Positions 44,550 through 53,900 of a stretch of 64,000 nt of DNA are shown piece by piece. Made by a program: the position numbers and the translations under genes. Each line of letters opens with the position of its first letter. Within the stretch, counting starts at the first letter, position 1. Origin of the DNA: Terriglobia bacterium. GTDB lineage: Bacteria; Acidobacteriota; Terriglobia; Terriglobales; Acidobacteriaceae. The notes under the pieces were generated by a model. That model was not told the origin of the DNA. It worked only from the letters and a program-made list of their open reading frames with translations, and did not search any database. The stretch spans positions 47,957 through 111,956 of the forward strand of contig JAIQGF010000004.1 of assembly GCA_020072845.1 (NCBI GenBank). The letters are read 5' to 3'.

Positions 44550-45044
44550 TCACGCCTCCCGTTTCCGGCGCACGACGATCTCCTCGCCCTGCACGTGCAC
44601 GTCGAACAGTTCCAGCGGACGCGGCGGCGGACCCGAGACGTTGCGTCCCGCCAGATCGTAGGTGCCGTTGTGGCAGGCGCACCACACCTGCTTCAGGTCG
44701 CTGCGGTATTGCACGGTACAACTCAGGTGGGTACAGGTGGCGGACATGGCGCGGTATTCACCGCTGCTGTCGAGAATCAGTAGCCCAAGCCGGCTGCCGA
44801 AGCGAAAGATTTTGGCGCTATTCGGTTTCAGTTCGCCGACGTGCGCGGCCACCACCGTGTCGCCGCCCATGTCGGTGGCGGCCGGCGGGACCAGGTAACG
44901 CAGGACGGGATAAATGAAGGACGCGGCGGATGCGAGCAATCCTCCGCCCAGAAGAATCTGCACGAAACGCCGACGGGCGGGACTGTCCGGACCGGCGTGT
45001 CCACCCGCGCCGCGGGGTGCAGTTGTAGCCTCAAACGCTTGCAT
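44550..45044 (-). CDS. Rieske 2Fe-2S protein
   Basis: The Rieske subunit of the bc complex, 164 residues: a membrane anchor near residues 30-52 ([25 protein letters not shown], with a twin-arginine-like RRRFVQ) and a C-terminal 2Fe-2S domain with CTHLSC and CACHNGTY (two Cys and two His ligands). Two adjacent in-frame ATGs follow GGGAGG. The second is better spaced and is used here; the first is 3 bp upstream. Confidence 0.94.
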   Translation of the reverse strand: MQAFEATTAPRGAGGHAGPDSPARRRFVQILLGGGLLASAASFIYPVLRYLVPPAATDMGGDTVVAAHVGELKPNSAKIFRFGSRLGLLILDSSGEYRAMSATCTHLSCTVQYRSDLKQVWCACHNGTYDLAGRNVSGPPPRPLELFDVHVQGEEIVVRRKREA

Positions 45045-45075
45045 CATGGCCTCCCGAAATGTGCCGCTGGCTGCG

Positions 45076-45684
45076 CTACTTCTTGGCCAAGCCCTTGACG
45101 TAGGCGGCCAGTTGCGCAATCTCGTCCTTGGTCAGCTTGCCATCATACGCCTGCATTTTGTTTTTGCCCTTGGCGATGGTCTGGGAAAGCTCGGCGACGG
45201 ACTGCTTCTGCACTTCGGGTGAGGTCAGGCTCTTGAGGTTGAATTTGGCGCCCATCGGCGTCTTGCCTTGCCCGTCGGCGCCGTGACACATGACGCACTT
45301 GCTGGTGAAAACGGCGGCGGCGGTATCGGCCGCGTAGGACTGCGCAATAAACAGCGATGAGAGCAGTATGAGAACTACCAACGTGCTGTAAACGGGTACC
45401 TTTCGCATTCTTGGCTCCAGGGGTATTTCGTAATCGTGTTCCAGGAAATTACTCACTTGGACGGGCTGCACCTCGGTTTCTTCCTGGCGCGCGGCCTCGG
45501 GAGCGGGCACGAACAGCCGCCACAGCATCCATGAGATCAGGACGGCGAAACCCAGGTACCAGAGCAGCGGACCCACCAGCCACACTACCCACAGAGGCAG
45601 GGCGCTGTACTTGCCCAGGAAGGTGCCGGCGCCGGCAAACAGCAGGAAAAGTCCTATGAAGGCAAGCACGTCCACGCGTCTCAT
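45076..45684 (-). CDS. Membrane-bound monohaem cytochrome c
   Basis: A 202-residue protein with two N-terminal membrane helices (VLAFIGLFLLFAGAGTFL, LWVVWLVGPLLWYLGFAVLI) and a third near residue 105 (VYSTLVVLILLSSLFIAQSYA). The periplasmic c domain has one CVMCH site near residue 126 and a distal Met candidate (NKMQAYDGKL). It is the first gene of the bc operon and could be a fused cytochrome c subunit of the complex. The ATG is preceded by AAAGGAG. A second ATG 99 bp upstream in frame has a perfect AGGAGG and would add 33 hydrophilic residues; which is used is unclear. Confidence 0.85.
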   Translation of the reverse strand: MRRVDVLAFIGLFLLFAGAGTFLGKYSALPLWVVWLVGPLLWYLGFAVLISWMLWRLFVPAPEAARQEETEVQPVQVSNFLEHDYEIPLEPRMRKVPVYSTLVVLILLSSLFIAQSYAADTAAAVFTSKCVMCHGADGQGKTPMGAKFNLKSLTSPEVQKQSVAELSQTIAKGKNKMQAYDGKLTKDEIAQLAAYVKGLAKK

Positions 45685-45814
45685 GGCGAAGACTCCTTTA
45701 ATCGGGGAGGGAGAAAGGGAATTTGTCGATGAGTTGACGTCCACCGGAGAGGCCGACCAAGGCTCACGGCTGTTATCAGGCATCGCTTCCCTTCCTCCTG
45801 TATCCCTCGATATA

Positions 45815-45828
45815 CGAACGTACGTTCG
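45815..45828. promoter_or_regulatory. Perfect 14-bp palindrome upstream of the bc operon
   Basis: CGAACGTACGTTCG is a perfect palindrome, flanked by TAT on one side. It lies about 130 bp before the cytochrome c start and 215 bp before the divergent secreted protein gene, where an operator would be expected. A second, weaker dyad (GGACGATCGTTCG) lies near 45973. No matching regulator is adjacent. Confidence 0.5.
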
Positions 45829-46043
45829 CACGCGTGGGGCCGTCCGGGACGCCACTGTGCAAAAGCGCGTATGTGATTGGCAGAGTGACGCTTAGGAGAG
45901 TTCAACATAGCAGCACAGGGCAGCCGAACGGGGGTTTGTCTGTCCGAGAATCGGGCGGCGTCAGAAAATCGGACGATCGTTCGAATCAGGCGGGGGCAGA
46001 TGCGCCACACGGCTCACCTGATTATCGGTTAGAGTGCTCTGTC
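45829..46043. other. Remaining part of the 359-bp divergent intergenic region
   Basis: No gene is supported between the cytochrome bc operon and the divergent secreted protein gene. Besides the palindrome described separately, it contains a partial dyad near 45973. I see no Shine-Dalgarno-led reading frame longer than 30 codons other than the alternative N-terminus of the cytochrome c gene. Promoters for both divergent genes should lie here. Confidence 0.5.
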
Positions 46044-46781
46044 ATGAGCGGACTTAGAATCGCTATGGCCGTGCTCCTGGCCTCGGCAGCCAGCGCTTGT
46101 GCCCAGGAGATTCCATCCGGGACCGCATTGCCGGTAAGGCTGAACACCAAGCTTGATGAGAAGTCCGCCACGTCCGGCCAGCCGATTACCGCCAGCATTG
46201 CGCAGGACGTGCCCTTGCCGTCAGGAGGCATGATTCGCGCCGGCTCGCGCATGAGTGGACGCGTGCTGCAGGCCGGGAGGAAGGGCGATGGCAGCTCGTA
46301 CGTGCGCCTGCGATTTGATTCCGTGCACAGCAATGGCCGAGACATTGCGATCAACACCAGCTTGCGCGCGCTCGCGCCGCCGCGGGACGTGCTGGACGCG
46401 CAAATGCCGGACCATAGCCCGGACCGTGGCGAATCGCCGGCGAACTGGACAACCACCCAGATCGGCGGTGACTCGGTGTATCGCGGAGGCGGCCATGTCA
46501 TGCATGGAGACGTGGTCGTCGGCGACCCGGTCAACGATGGTGTGATGGCCGTGCTACTGGCAGTACCATATCCCGGATGTGACGCGGGCAGCAACGGTCG
46601 CCGGCTGGCGCTATGGGTGTTTTCGTCATCCGCCTGCGGCGCTTATGGCTTCGGTCGCTTCGACATTGCGCATGCCGGGGACACAAACCCGATTGGCGAG
46701 ATCGTTCTGCAATCAAGAAAAAACGTGCGTGTCTACGCTGGCAGCGGAATGCTGCTGATTACGGTGAGCTCGATCCAATAG
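46044..46781 (+). CDS. Secreted hypothetical protein
   Basis: Not recognised. The 245-residue product has a signal peptide (MSGLRIAMAVLLASAASACA) whose Cys could be lipidated. It then has a beta-rich domain with IPSGTALPVRLNTKLDEKSATSGQ and GGMIRAGSRMSGRV, patterned like the 2.0-2.5 kb secreted protein. The C-terminal half has RKNVRVYAGSGMLLITVSSI. Such LNTKLDEKSATSGQ-type domains recur in acidobacterial secreted proteins, as I recall. It is divergent from the bc operon and convergent with the tetraheme cytochrome gene, with only 1 bp between stops. Confidence 0.7.
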   Translation: MSGLRIAMAVLLASAASACAQEIPSGTALPVRLNTKLDEKSATSGQPITASIAQDVPLPSGGMIRAGSRMSGRVLQAGRKGDGSSYVRLRFDSVHSNGRDIAINTSLRALAPPRDVLDAQMPDHSPDRGESPANWTTTQIGGDSVYRGGGHVMHGDVVVGDPVNDGVMAVLLAVPYPGCDAGSNGRRLALWVFSSSACGAYGFGRFDIAHAGDTNPIGEIVLQSRKNVRVYAGSGMLLITVSSIQ

Positions 46782-46782
46782 G

Positions 46783-48036
46783 CTATTTACGCGTCTCGAT
46801 CGGCGTATTCAAAAACGACAGCAGGTCTCCCACATCGCTCTCCTGCAAGACCGGCCACGATTGCCCCACCTTGCGGCTCTGCTCGTACATTTTTGCGCCG
46901 TGCCGCCAGAGATTGTTGGCCAGCCGTACCGCGGTGTAGGCTTGGCCGCGTCCGCGCAAAGCCGGGCCGCGTGCGGCGCCTTGCGCCCGCGTGCCGTGGC
47001 AGTCGGCGCATCCCCGCCACGCGAAGATGCTGGCCCCGACCTGCGGCGATCCGGATGGCTCCTGGTAATGCAGGCTATAAAGAAACACCGCCAGGTCGGC
47101 CATCTCCTGCGACTCAAACGTTGGCGGCGCCTGCCCCACGGAGCGCATGGCGCGATGCATGTCGGGAAAATGATTCAGCATCGTCTCCCCGAATTGCGAA
47201 AACGTGGGCGGCAGCTTGCCGTCGGCCCCTAGCACCGGCCCGACCGGCCGCGGAGGCGGACCGCCGACAGGCACCACTGCCGGCGTGGGAGGGTTGCGAA
47301 GCGCGTGGCAGTTGATGCAATACTTCGTCTGGAAGACCTGCCATCCGCGGTCGGGGTCCGCCGCCGGGACGGACGGTTCGGCGGCCGCGTTCCCGCTTTG
47401 TTGCCGCAGGTAGGCAAACAGGTCGCGCAGTTCGTTCACCTGAAAATGAGGCCACGCAATGCCCAGGGCGCGCATGCTGCTTTCCATCGCCGCGGCGTGG
47501 TTCCAAAGGACCTGCGTCCAGGTGATCGGCGAATCGGCCCGCGCCAGCTCCTGCACCGTGGGCGCGGCTCCGGCCTTGCCCTCCGAGCTGTGGCAACGGG
47601 CACAATTCTTGGTGACGAACAACTGCTGCCCGCGCGCCGCGTCTCCCGGCTCGTCGGAATAACCGGTCAGGTAGAGGTAGGCGACCAGTTGTCCCGTCTC
47701 GTCATAGGACAGCGTGGGATAGGGAAGCTTGGCCTGTTGCATGGCCTCGTACATACGGGGGGCATGGTTCCACATGGCCGTGACCAACTGGGGCAGCGTG
47801 GCGGCGCGTTGCCGCAGCGGCGGCCCCAACTGACCTCCACCGGCCCGGCCGTCGTGGCAGTTGGCGCATCCTTTGTCGCGGAAGACGGCGCTGCCCTGGG
47901 CGGGCTTGGGCGCGACCGTAATCGCCCAGCGGTTCTGGGTGTTGCTGTACTGAACGCGGAGGATCACCGCGAAGACCAGCAGCGCCGCGGTCGCGATTGC
48001 CATCCAGAGCACGAATTCCCGCCGCGGCTGCGTCAT
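46783..48036 (-). CDS. Membrane-anchored tetraheme c-type cytochrome
   Basis: A 417-residue protein with an N-terminal anchor ([19 protein letters not shown]). Four repeated cytochrome c modules each carry a CxxCH: CANCH near 57, CARCH near 145, CINCH near 240 and CADCH near 345. Each module contains an MWNHAP/LWNHAA/MLNHFP/LWRHGA segment followed by a Met that may be the distal ligand, indicating duplication of one class I module. It is the third gene of the kinase-activator operon (ATGA overlap). Confidence 0.88.
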   Translation of the reverse strand: MTQPRREFVLWMAIATAALLVFAVILRVQYSNTQNRWAITVAPKPAQGSAVFRDKGCANCHDGRAGGGQLGPPLRQRAATLPQLVTAMWNHAPRMYEAMQQAKLPYPTLSYDETGQLVAYLYLTGYSDEPGDAARGQQLFVTKNCARCHSSEGKAGAAPTVQELARADSPITWTQVLWNHAAAMESSMRALGIAWPHFQVNELRDLFAYLRQQSGNAAAEPSVPAADPDRGWQVFQTKYCINCHALRNPPTPAVVPVGGPPPRPVGPVLGADGKLPPTFSQFGETMLNHFPDMHRAMRSVGQAPPTFESQEMADLAVFLYSLHYQEPSGSPQVGASIFAWRGCADCHGTRAQGAARGPALRGRGQAYTAVRLANNLWRHGAKMYEQSRKVGQSWPVLQESDVGDLLSFLNTPIETRK

Positions 48037-49418
48037 TTCGCCTGCTCCGCTTCATCGCGGACTTTCAAATCGCGCATCTTGCGGTACAGCGTGTCGCGCG
48101 AAATGCCGAGCAGCGCCGCCGCCTTGGTGCGGTTGCCTTGGCACATGCGCAACGAGCGCTCGATGGCAATTCGTTCCATCTCGTCCAGCGCCAGCGGATG
48201 TTCCTCGAAGCGCGCGGCCGCGGCCGGCGTGGCCACCAGCGTCTTCACGTCCTTATCGGTAATCGTCTGCGGATCCGCTTGCGAGAGCGCGGCCACGCTC
48301 TCCAGCACGTTTTGCAACTCGCGGACATTGCCGGCAAAGCTGTGGTTCAGCAGCAACTCGGTGGCGGCGCGCGCCAGCGTGATGTGACGCCCGTAACGGT
48401 CCGACAACTGCGCGGCAAAATGCTGCGCCAGGACGAGGATGTCCTCGCGGCGCGCGCGCAGGGGCGGGATTTCGATGACCACAGTCGCGATTCGGAAATA
48501 CAAATCGTCGCGCAGGAATTCCGACCGCAACTGCGCCAGCGGCCGGTTGGTGGCGGCGACGATGCGCACATCCACCTGCACCGGGCGCGTGCTTCCCACC
48601 GGCCGCAGCTCTTTCTCCTGCAGCACGCGCAAGAGTTTGACCTGCGCGTCCTTGGGCATTTCGCCGATCTCGTCGAGAAACACGGTGCCGCGGCCCGCCG
48701 AGACGAAGACGCCGGGCGCATCGTTGTAGGCGCCGGTAAAGGCGCCGCGACGGAAGCCGAACAGCTCGCTTTCCACCAGGTCGCGCGGCAACGCCCCGCA
48801 ATTGATGGCCACGAAGGGCTCTCCCGCCCTGCGGCTGGCACCGTGCATGGCGCGGGCCAGCATTTCCTTGCCGGTTCCGGTTTCGCCGACGATCAGCACC
48901 GCCGCATCGCTGGCCGCCGCCGCCCGCGCGCGTTCCACCACGCGTTGCATTTGCGGCGAGACGAACACCAGGTTCTCGAACGGGTCGTGGATTTCCTTCA
49001 GGTTGGCTTCCAGTTGCGCCACCCGCTGCCGCAGCCGGTGCACTTCCATGAGGCGCCCGATTTTCTTCTTCACCGCCTGCCGGTCGAAGGGCTTGGTGAG
49101 ATAGTCCTCGGCGCCGCGCTTGATCGCCTCCACCGCCGTCTCCACCGTCGCGTATCCGGTCATGATCACGACCGGCAGATCGGGATTGCGCTGGTGAATC
49201 TGCTCCATCAGCGTCAAACCATCGGTGAGCGGCATGACCAGGTCAACCAGCGCGACCGCGAGCCCGGGATTCTCCTCGGTGGCGGCCATCGCCTCCGCGC
49301 CTGACAGCGCGACCACCACGGTGTATCCCTGCTCCACCAGGAAATCGCGCAGCGTGCCCGCCAGGCCGGCATCGTCGTCAATAATCAGGATTTCCGCGCT
49401 GCTCTGGTCCGGGCTCAT
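48033..49418 (-). CDS. Sigma-54-dependent response regulator (NtrC family)
   Basis: A 461-residue activator: receiver domain (ILIIDDDAG, phosphoacceptor Asp in VALVDLVMP, K in YLTKPF), AAA+ sigma-54 interaction domain (Walker A GETGTGKE, GAFTGA loop in RRGAFTGAYNDAP, Walker B TVFLDEIGEM), and a Fis-type HTH (GNRTKAAALLGISRDTLYRKM). Cognate kinase upstream with ATGA overlap. GGAGGCGGGAGC precedes the ATG. Targets are unknown, but the cotranscribed cytochrome suggests respiratory control. Confidence 0.95.
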   Translation of the reverse strand: MSPDQSSAEILIIDDDAGLAGTLRDFLVEQGYTVVVALSGAEAMAATEENPGLAVALVDLVMPLTDGLTLMEQIHQRNPDLPVVIMTGYATVETAVEAIKRGAEDYLTKPFDRQAVKKKIGRLMEVHRLRQRVAQLEANLKEIHDPFENLVFVSPQMQRVVERARAAAASDAAVLIVGETGTGKEMLARAMHGASRRAGEPFVAINCGALPRDLVESELFGFRRGAFTGAYNDAPGVFVSAGRGTVFLDEIGEMPKDAQVKLLRVLQEKELRPVGSTRPVQVDVRIVAATNRPLAQLRSEFLRDDLYFRIATVVIEIPPLRARREDILVLAQHFAAQLSDRYGRHITLARAATELLLNHSFAGNVRELQNVLESVAALSQADPQTITDKDVKTLVATPAAAARFEEHPLALDEMERIAIERSLRMCQGNRTKAAALLGISRDTLYRKMRDLKVRDEAEQAK

Positions 49419-50746
49419 GCTCCCGCCTCCTGCGCGAACGCCGCGGCATTCATCCGGCTGCCCAGCCACAACGGCAACTGCACCGTGGCGACAGCGCCTC
49501 CAGCGGGGGCGGCATGCAGGCCAATCGTGCCGCCGTGTTCCGCCACGATATTGCGCGCAATCGCCAGTCCCAGCCCGGTACCCTTGCCCGGCGGCTTGGT
49601 GGTGAAGAAGGGCTCGAAGACGCGCGCGAAGTCAGCGTCGGAAATGCCGCAGCCGTTGTCGGCAATTTCGATGGCGAGTTTCCCGTCTGTCTGGCGGCAG
49701 GTGATGCGGATTTCACCGCCGGTGGAAACCGCGTCCAGCGCGTTGCTCAGCAGGGTCAGCAGCAGAGTTTCGATCTGGTTGCGATCGGCCAGCACCTTGG
49801 CGCCCACGATCTCCGCCAGATCGGCGCTCGCCCGCACCTTTTTGGCGCTGAACGATGGCGCCATGAATCCGAGCACCGCCTCGACCAGCGGCCCCACTTC
49901 TTCCGGCTGCTTCTGCGGAGCGGGCTTGCGCGAGAAATCGAGCAGCCGTCTCACAAACTGCTGGCAGAAGCCGATGGTGTTCTCCAGTTGTTCCAGGTCC
50001 GAGGCGCACCCGTTCTTGTGCTCCGCCCGCGCGCGCATCATCTGCACCCGCAGCAGCATGGATGCCATGGGCGTGTTGAGGTGATGCGCCGTGCCCGCCG
50101 CCATCTTGCCCATGGTGGTGAGCTTTTCCAGCTCGAGCAAGGTCTGGCGCAACCGTACCCGCTCACGGATGTCATAGGTGACTTCCATGACGTACTGGCG
50201 GCCGCCCTCGCGGAACGGCAAAAGGCTGAGCTGGACCTCGATGGCATCGCCTCTGTGATTGCGGCGCTGCGTCTCCTGGTCGAATACCGCATCGCCGGCG
50301 TCCACCGAATGCAAGAACGAGTGCAGCTCTTGGTCCTTGTCCAGCGGCACCGTGGGCAGCGCGTTCCCGATGACCTCCGCCTTGGTGAACCCGTAAAGCT
50401 GCTCCGCCGCCGCGTTCCATTCCCAAACCCGCAGCGCGCCGTCATACAGCGCCACCGCGCCCGGCGACGATTCCAGCAGGCCGCGGTAGCGCTCACGCGA
50501 GCGGCGCAACTCCTCTTCCGCGATGCGCCGCTGCCGCAGCACGAACCACGCCGCCCACGAGGCCAGCAGCAGCGACGACGCGATCCCCCGGCTGATGTAG
50601 AGGTAGTGCAGCGAGACGTAATTCAAATCGCGGAAATAGTGGTTCTCCACCAGCTCCCAGAATGCGAACACCAGCGCGATGATGCTGATGCTGGAGAGCA
50701 CCAGGGTCGCCCAAAACCATCGCCGTCCGTGTTCGCTTTCCCGCAC
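49415..50746 (-). CDS. PAS-domain sensor histidine kinase
   Basis: A 443-residue membrane kinase: two TM helices (ATLVLSSISIIALVFAFWEL and ASSLLLASWAAWFVL) bracketing a short periplasmic loop, a PAS domain (residues about 85-200, YRGLLESSPGAVALYDGALRV), the H-box GTAHHLNTPMASML with the phosphorylatable His near 218, and an ATPase domain with N-box TLLLTLLSNALDAV, G1 IADNGCGIS, F-box FEPFFTTKPPGKGTGLGL. It pairs with the adjacent response regulator. Confidence 0.94.
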   Translation of the reverse strand: MRESEHGRRWFWATLVLSSISIIALVFAFWELVENHYFRDLNYVSLHYLYISRGIASSLLLASWAAWFVLRQRRIAEEELRRSRERYRGLLESSPGAVALYDGALRVWEWNAAAEQLYGFTKAEVIGNALPTVPLDKDQELHSFLHSVDAGDAVFDQETQRRNHRGDAIEVQLSLLPFREGGRQYVMEVTYDIRERVRLRQTLLELEKLTTMGKMAAGTAHHLNTPMASMLLRVQMMRARAEHKNGCASDLEQLENTIGFCQQFVRRLLDFSRKPAPQKQPEEVGPLVEAVLGFMAPSFSAKKVRASADLAEIVGAKVLADRNQIETLLLTLLSNALDAVSTGGEIRITCRQTDGKLAIEIADNGCGISDADFARVFEPFFTTKPPGKGTGLGLAIARNIVAEHGGTIGLHAAPAGGAVATVQLPLWLGSRMNAAAFAQEAGA

Positions 50747-50924
50747 AAAACCTCGCCTGGCAGGGATGCCGGAGCCGTGAAGCGGTAGACGGATAGACCT
50801 TCACCGCCGCACTGATGTTGCTTTGGACAGCGCACACCGGTCAGTGACAGAGGTCACGAGCGCCTGTGAGGGCCGCACGCGGGTCGAACGGCCACGGGCC
50901 AACGACCATCGACCAACGACTGCT

Positions 50925-53900
50925 TTATTGTCCCGAGGACGTCGCCGCCCCTGCCTTCAACTCGATCGGACCGCCGGCAAACAGGGTGTTCGCTCCCTTC
51001 TCCAGCGCCAGCTTGTTGAAGGCGGCCACGTCGGTCCGCAACAGCTCGTTAAAAGCGGCGAGGTACGCGTCGAGTTCCCGTTTAACCGCCGTCACATCTT
51101 CCATCACCAAGGGAGTCGGCGCCTGGTTATAGGGCTGTGAGACCGCGCGGTACGCGCTCTGCAGGCGATCGTGGGGGCGTGCCAGGTTATGCAGGCGCGC
51201 GAGCGGATCGCCCACCGCGGCCACATTGAACACCGTCTCCTCCACCGTGTTCAGCTTGCGCCGCAAGGCCCGCGCCTGCGCCAGCACCGGCTGATAGGCG
51301 ACGTTTTCCACGCCGCTGTTCTCCGCCTCCGGCCCGAGCAGCCGCTGCACGGTCGCGATTTGCGCTTTCAAGCTGTCAATCCGGTTGATCGACTCGTTCA
51401 TGGCATTCATCCAGTCGCGCAGTTCCAGGGCCTGCTGCAACTGCGCCCGCCCGGCCTCCATGTCGAACGGCATGCGCGGATCGGCCTCCACCGCGGCCTC
51501 GGTGTTCTCCGTTTTTCCTGCCGCCGTGACCGCGACCTTGTATTTGCCCGGCAGCGCCGCCGGTCCGCCAGGATTGAAGAACTCGTTCTCTTCATCCGGA
51601 CGGCGCGCGGAATTGAGCCGCTTGGCGTCGTCGTAGCGCATGTTCCACGTGACTCGATTCAGGCCCTGCTTCCCCGGCCCGTACAGCGTGCGCACCACCT
51701 GCCCGCCGGCATCGGTGACCACGATCTTCACCGGCCCGCGACGCTCGCGACCCTCGCCCGCCGGCTCAGCGCGCTCTCCGGCAGGCTGCTCCTCTCGCTC
51801 CGTCCCCGCCTCCTCCGCGCGCGCCGATTCCGCGCTTCCCTGTGCCGGCGCGGGCGCTTGCGGTTGCCCCACCCTTGTCTCGCCCGGTGGAGCCTGCCCC
51901 GAAGCGGAGCGAGGTGGCGAGACAGGGTGGGGGTTTTCCGTCCCGCGTCCTTGCTGCTCCGCCCGCGCGGCTGGTTCCAGCGCTTTCGCCAGGTAATAGG
52001 AAATCACCACGCCATTCGGAGGATTGGGGGTGGAGAAATCCCCGCGCGCGCTGAACCCATGCTTCTCACCCGGCCACAAGCGCCACTTCACACCCGGCTG
52101 CGACGAGTACAGGTGGAAGTCCTGCGCCAGCACCTGCGCCGAGGTCTCCTCCAGCGGCGTGATGTCGTCGAGCACGAACAGCCCGCGCCCGTGGGTCGCC
52201 ACGATCAGGTCGTGGTTCGCCTTGTGGAACTTGAGGTCGTAGATCGGCGCCGTCGGGAAATTGCTCTTCAGCGGCGTCCAGCGCTCGCCTTCGTCATGGG
52301 AATAGAACAAGCCGGCATCGGTGCCGAGCACCAGCATGCCTTTCTGGTTGGGGTTTTCGCGCGCCACGCGCGCCGGATCGTTCCCCGGCAGACCGCTCGT
52401 GATCGACGTCCACGTCTTGCCGTAATCGTGCGTCTTGAAAACGTACGGCTTGTTGTTCTCGACCTCGTGATAATCCAGCGCCACGTACGCTGTCCCCGGC
52501 GCGAACGGCGACACCTCGATCTGCTGCAAGCGGCCCCACTCCGGCACCTTGGCCGGGGTGACGTTGGCCCAGCTCTTGCCGCCGTCGCGCGTCACCTGCA
52601 CCAGGCCGTCGTCGGTGCCGACCCAGATCACATTCGGATCGCTCGCCGACAGCGCCATGGACAGGATGGCGTCGAAGGTCTCCGCTCCGCTCATGTCCAG
52701 TTCCACCGGCCCGCCGCTGGGCAGTTGCTTGGATTTGTCGTTGCGCGTCAGGTCGGGGCTGATCGGCGTCCAGGTCTTACCGGCGTCGGTGGACTTGAAC
52801 AGCACGTTGCCGCCGAGATAAACGGTCTTCCAGTCGTTCGGCGCCACCGCGATGGGCGACGTCCAGTTAAACCGGTACTTCAGATCCTTGGGCGCCAGGT
52901 CGGTCACGCCCTGCAGGTACGGACGCATGTAATCCGCCACGCCCGTCGCCCTATCCATACGCGAGATGGACCCATTCTGCGAGTCGGCATAGATGATGTT
53001 CGACTTGTTTCCCGCCGGCACGATGTACTCGCCATCGCCTCCGGTAGCGGTCCACCAGTCCGCGCCCACGATCCCGCCGCGCGACAGGCTGTTCGACGGA
53101 CCGCACCACCCGTTGTTGTCCTGCAACCCTCCGCACAGCAGGTACGGACTACGGTCATCGAAGGCCACCATGTAGAACTGCTCGATGGGAATGTTGTCCA
53201 GGTAGCGCCAACTCTTGCCGGCATCGGTGGAGACGTAGGCGCCGCCATCGTTGCCGTTGATCATGCGGCTGGGATCCTTGGGATCAATCCAGAGCCAATG
53301 ATGGTCCACGTGCACCGCCCGCCCGATCACCTGCGCCGACTTGCCGCCGTCGTGCGACTCCAACATCTGGTACGACAGGAAATAAATGTGGGTTTCGCTG
53401 TCGGGCGACACATACAGGGTGGTGAAGTAGAAGCCGCGATAGACGTATCGCGGATCGGAGCTGACCAGCTTCCAGTGCTCGCCCATGTCGGTGGAGTCCC
53501 ACAGCGTGCCCTTCTTGGCCTCGATCAGGGCGTAGACGTGATTGCCGTTGGTCGGCGCGACGGAGAGTCCAATCCGCCCCAGCGGGCCCTTGGGCAATCC
53601 CTCGCTTAATTTTTTCCAGGTGGCGCCGGCATCGGTGGAGCGATAGATTCCGGTGTTACTGCCGCCGCTCACCAACATCCAGGGTTGACGCGTGAACTCC
53701 CACATTCCGGCGAACAGCACCATCGGGTTCGACGGGTCCATGACCAGGTCGCTGGCGCCCGTGGTGTCGCCCACGTACAGCACCTTCTGCCACGTCTTGC
53801 CGCCATCCAGAGTGCGAAAAACGCCGCGGTCCACATTCGGCCCCCAAACGTGCCCGAGCACGCCGACATACACTATGTCGGAATTCGTCGGGTGCACCAC

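Noticed and set aside
51171-53609. Long plus-strand frame opposite the second BNR gene
   Set aside because: Arg/Val/His-rich shadow of the real gene; no ribosome binding site or domain.
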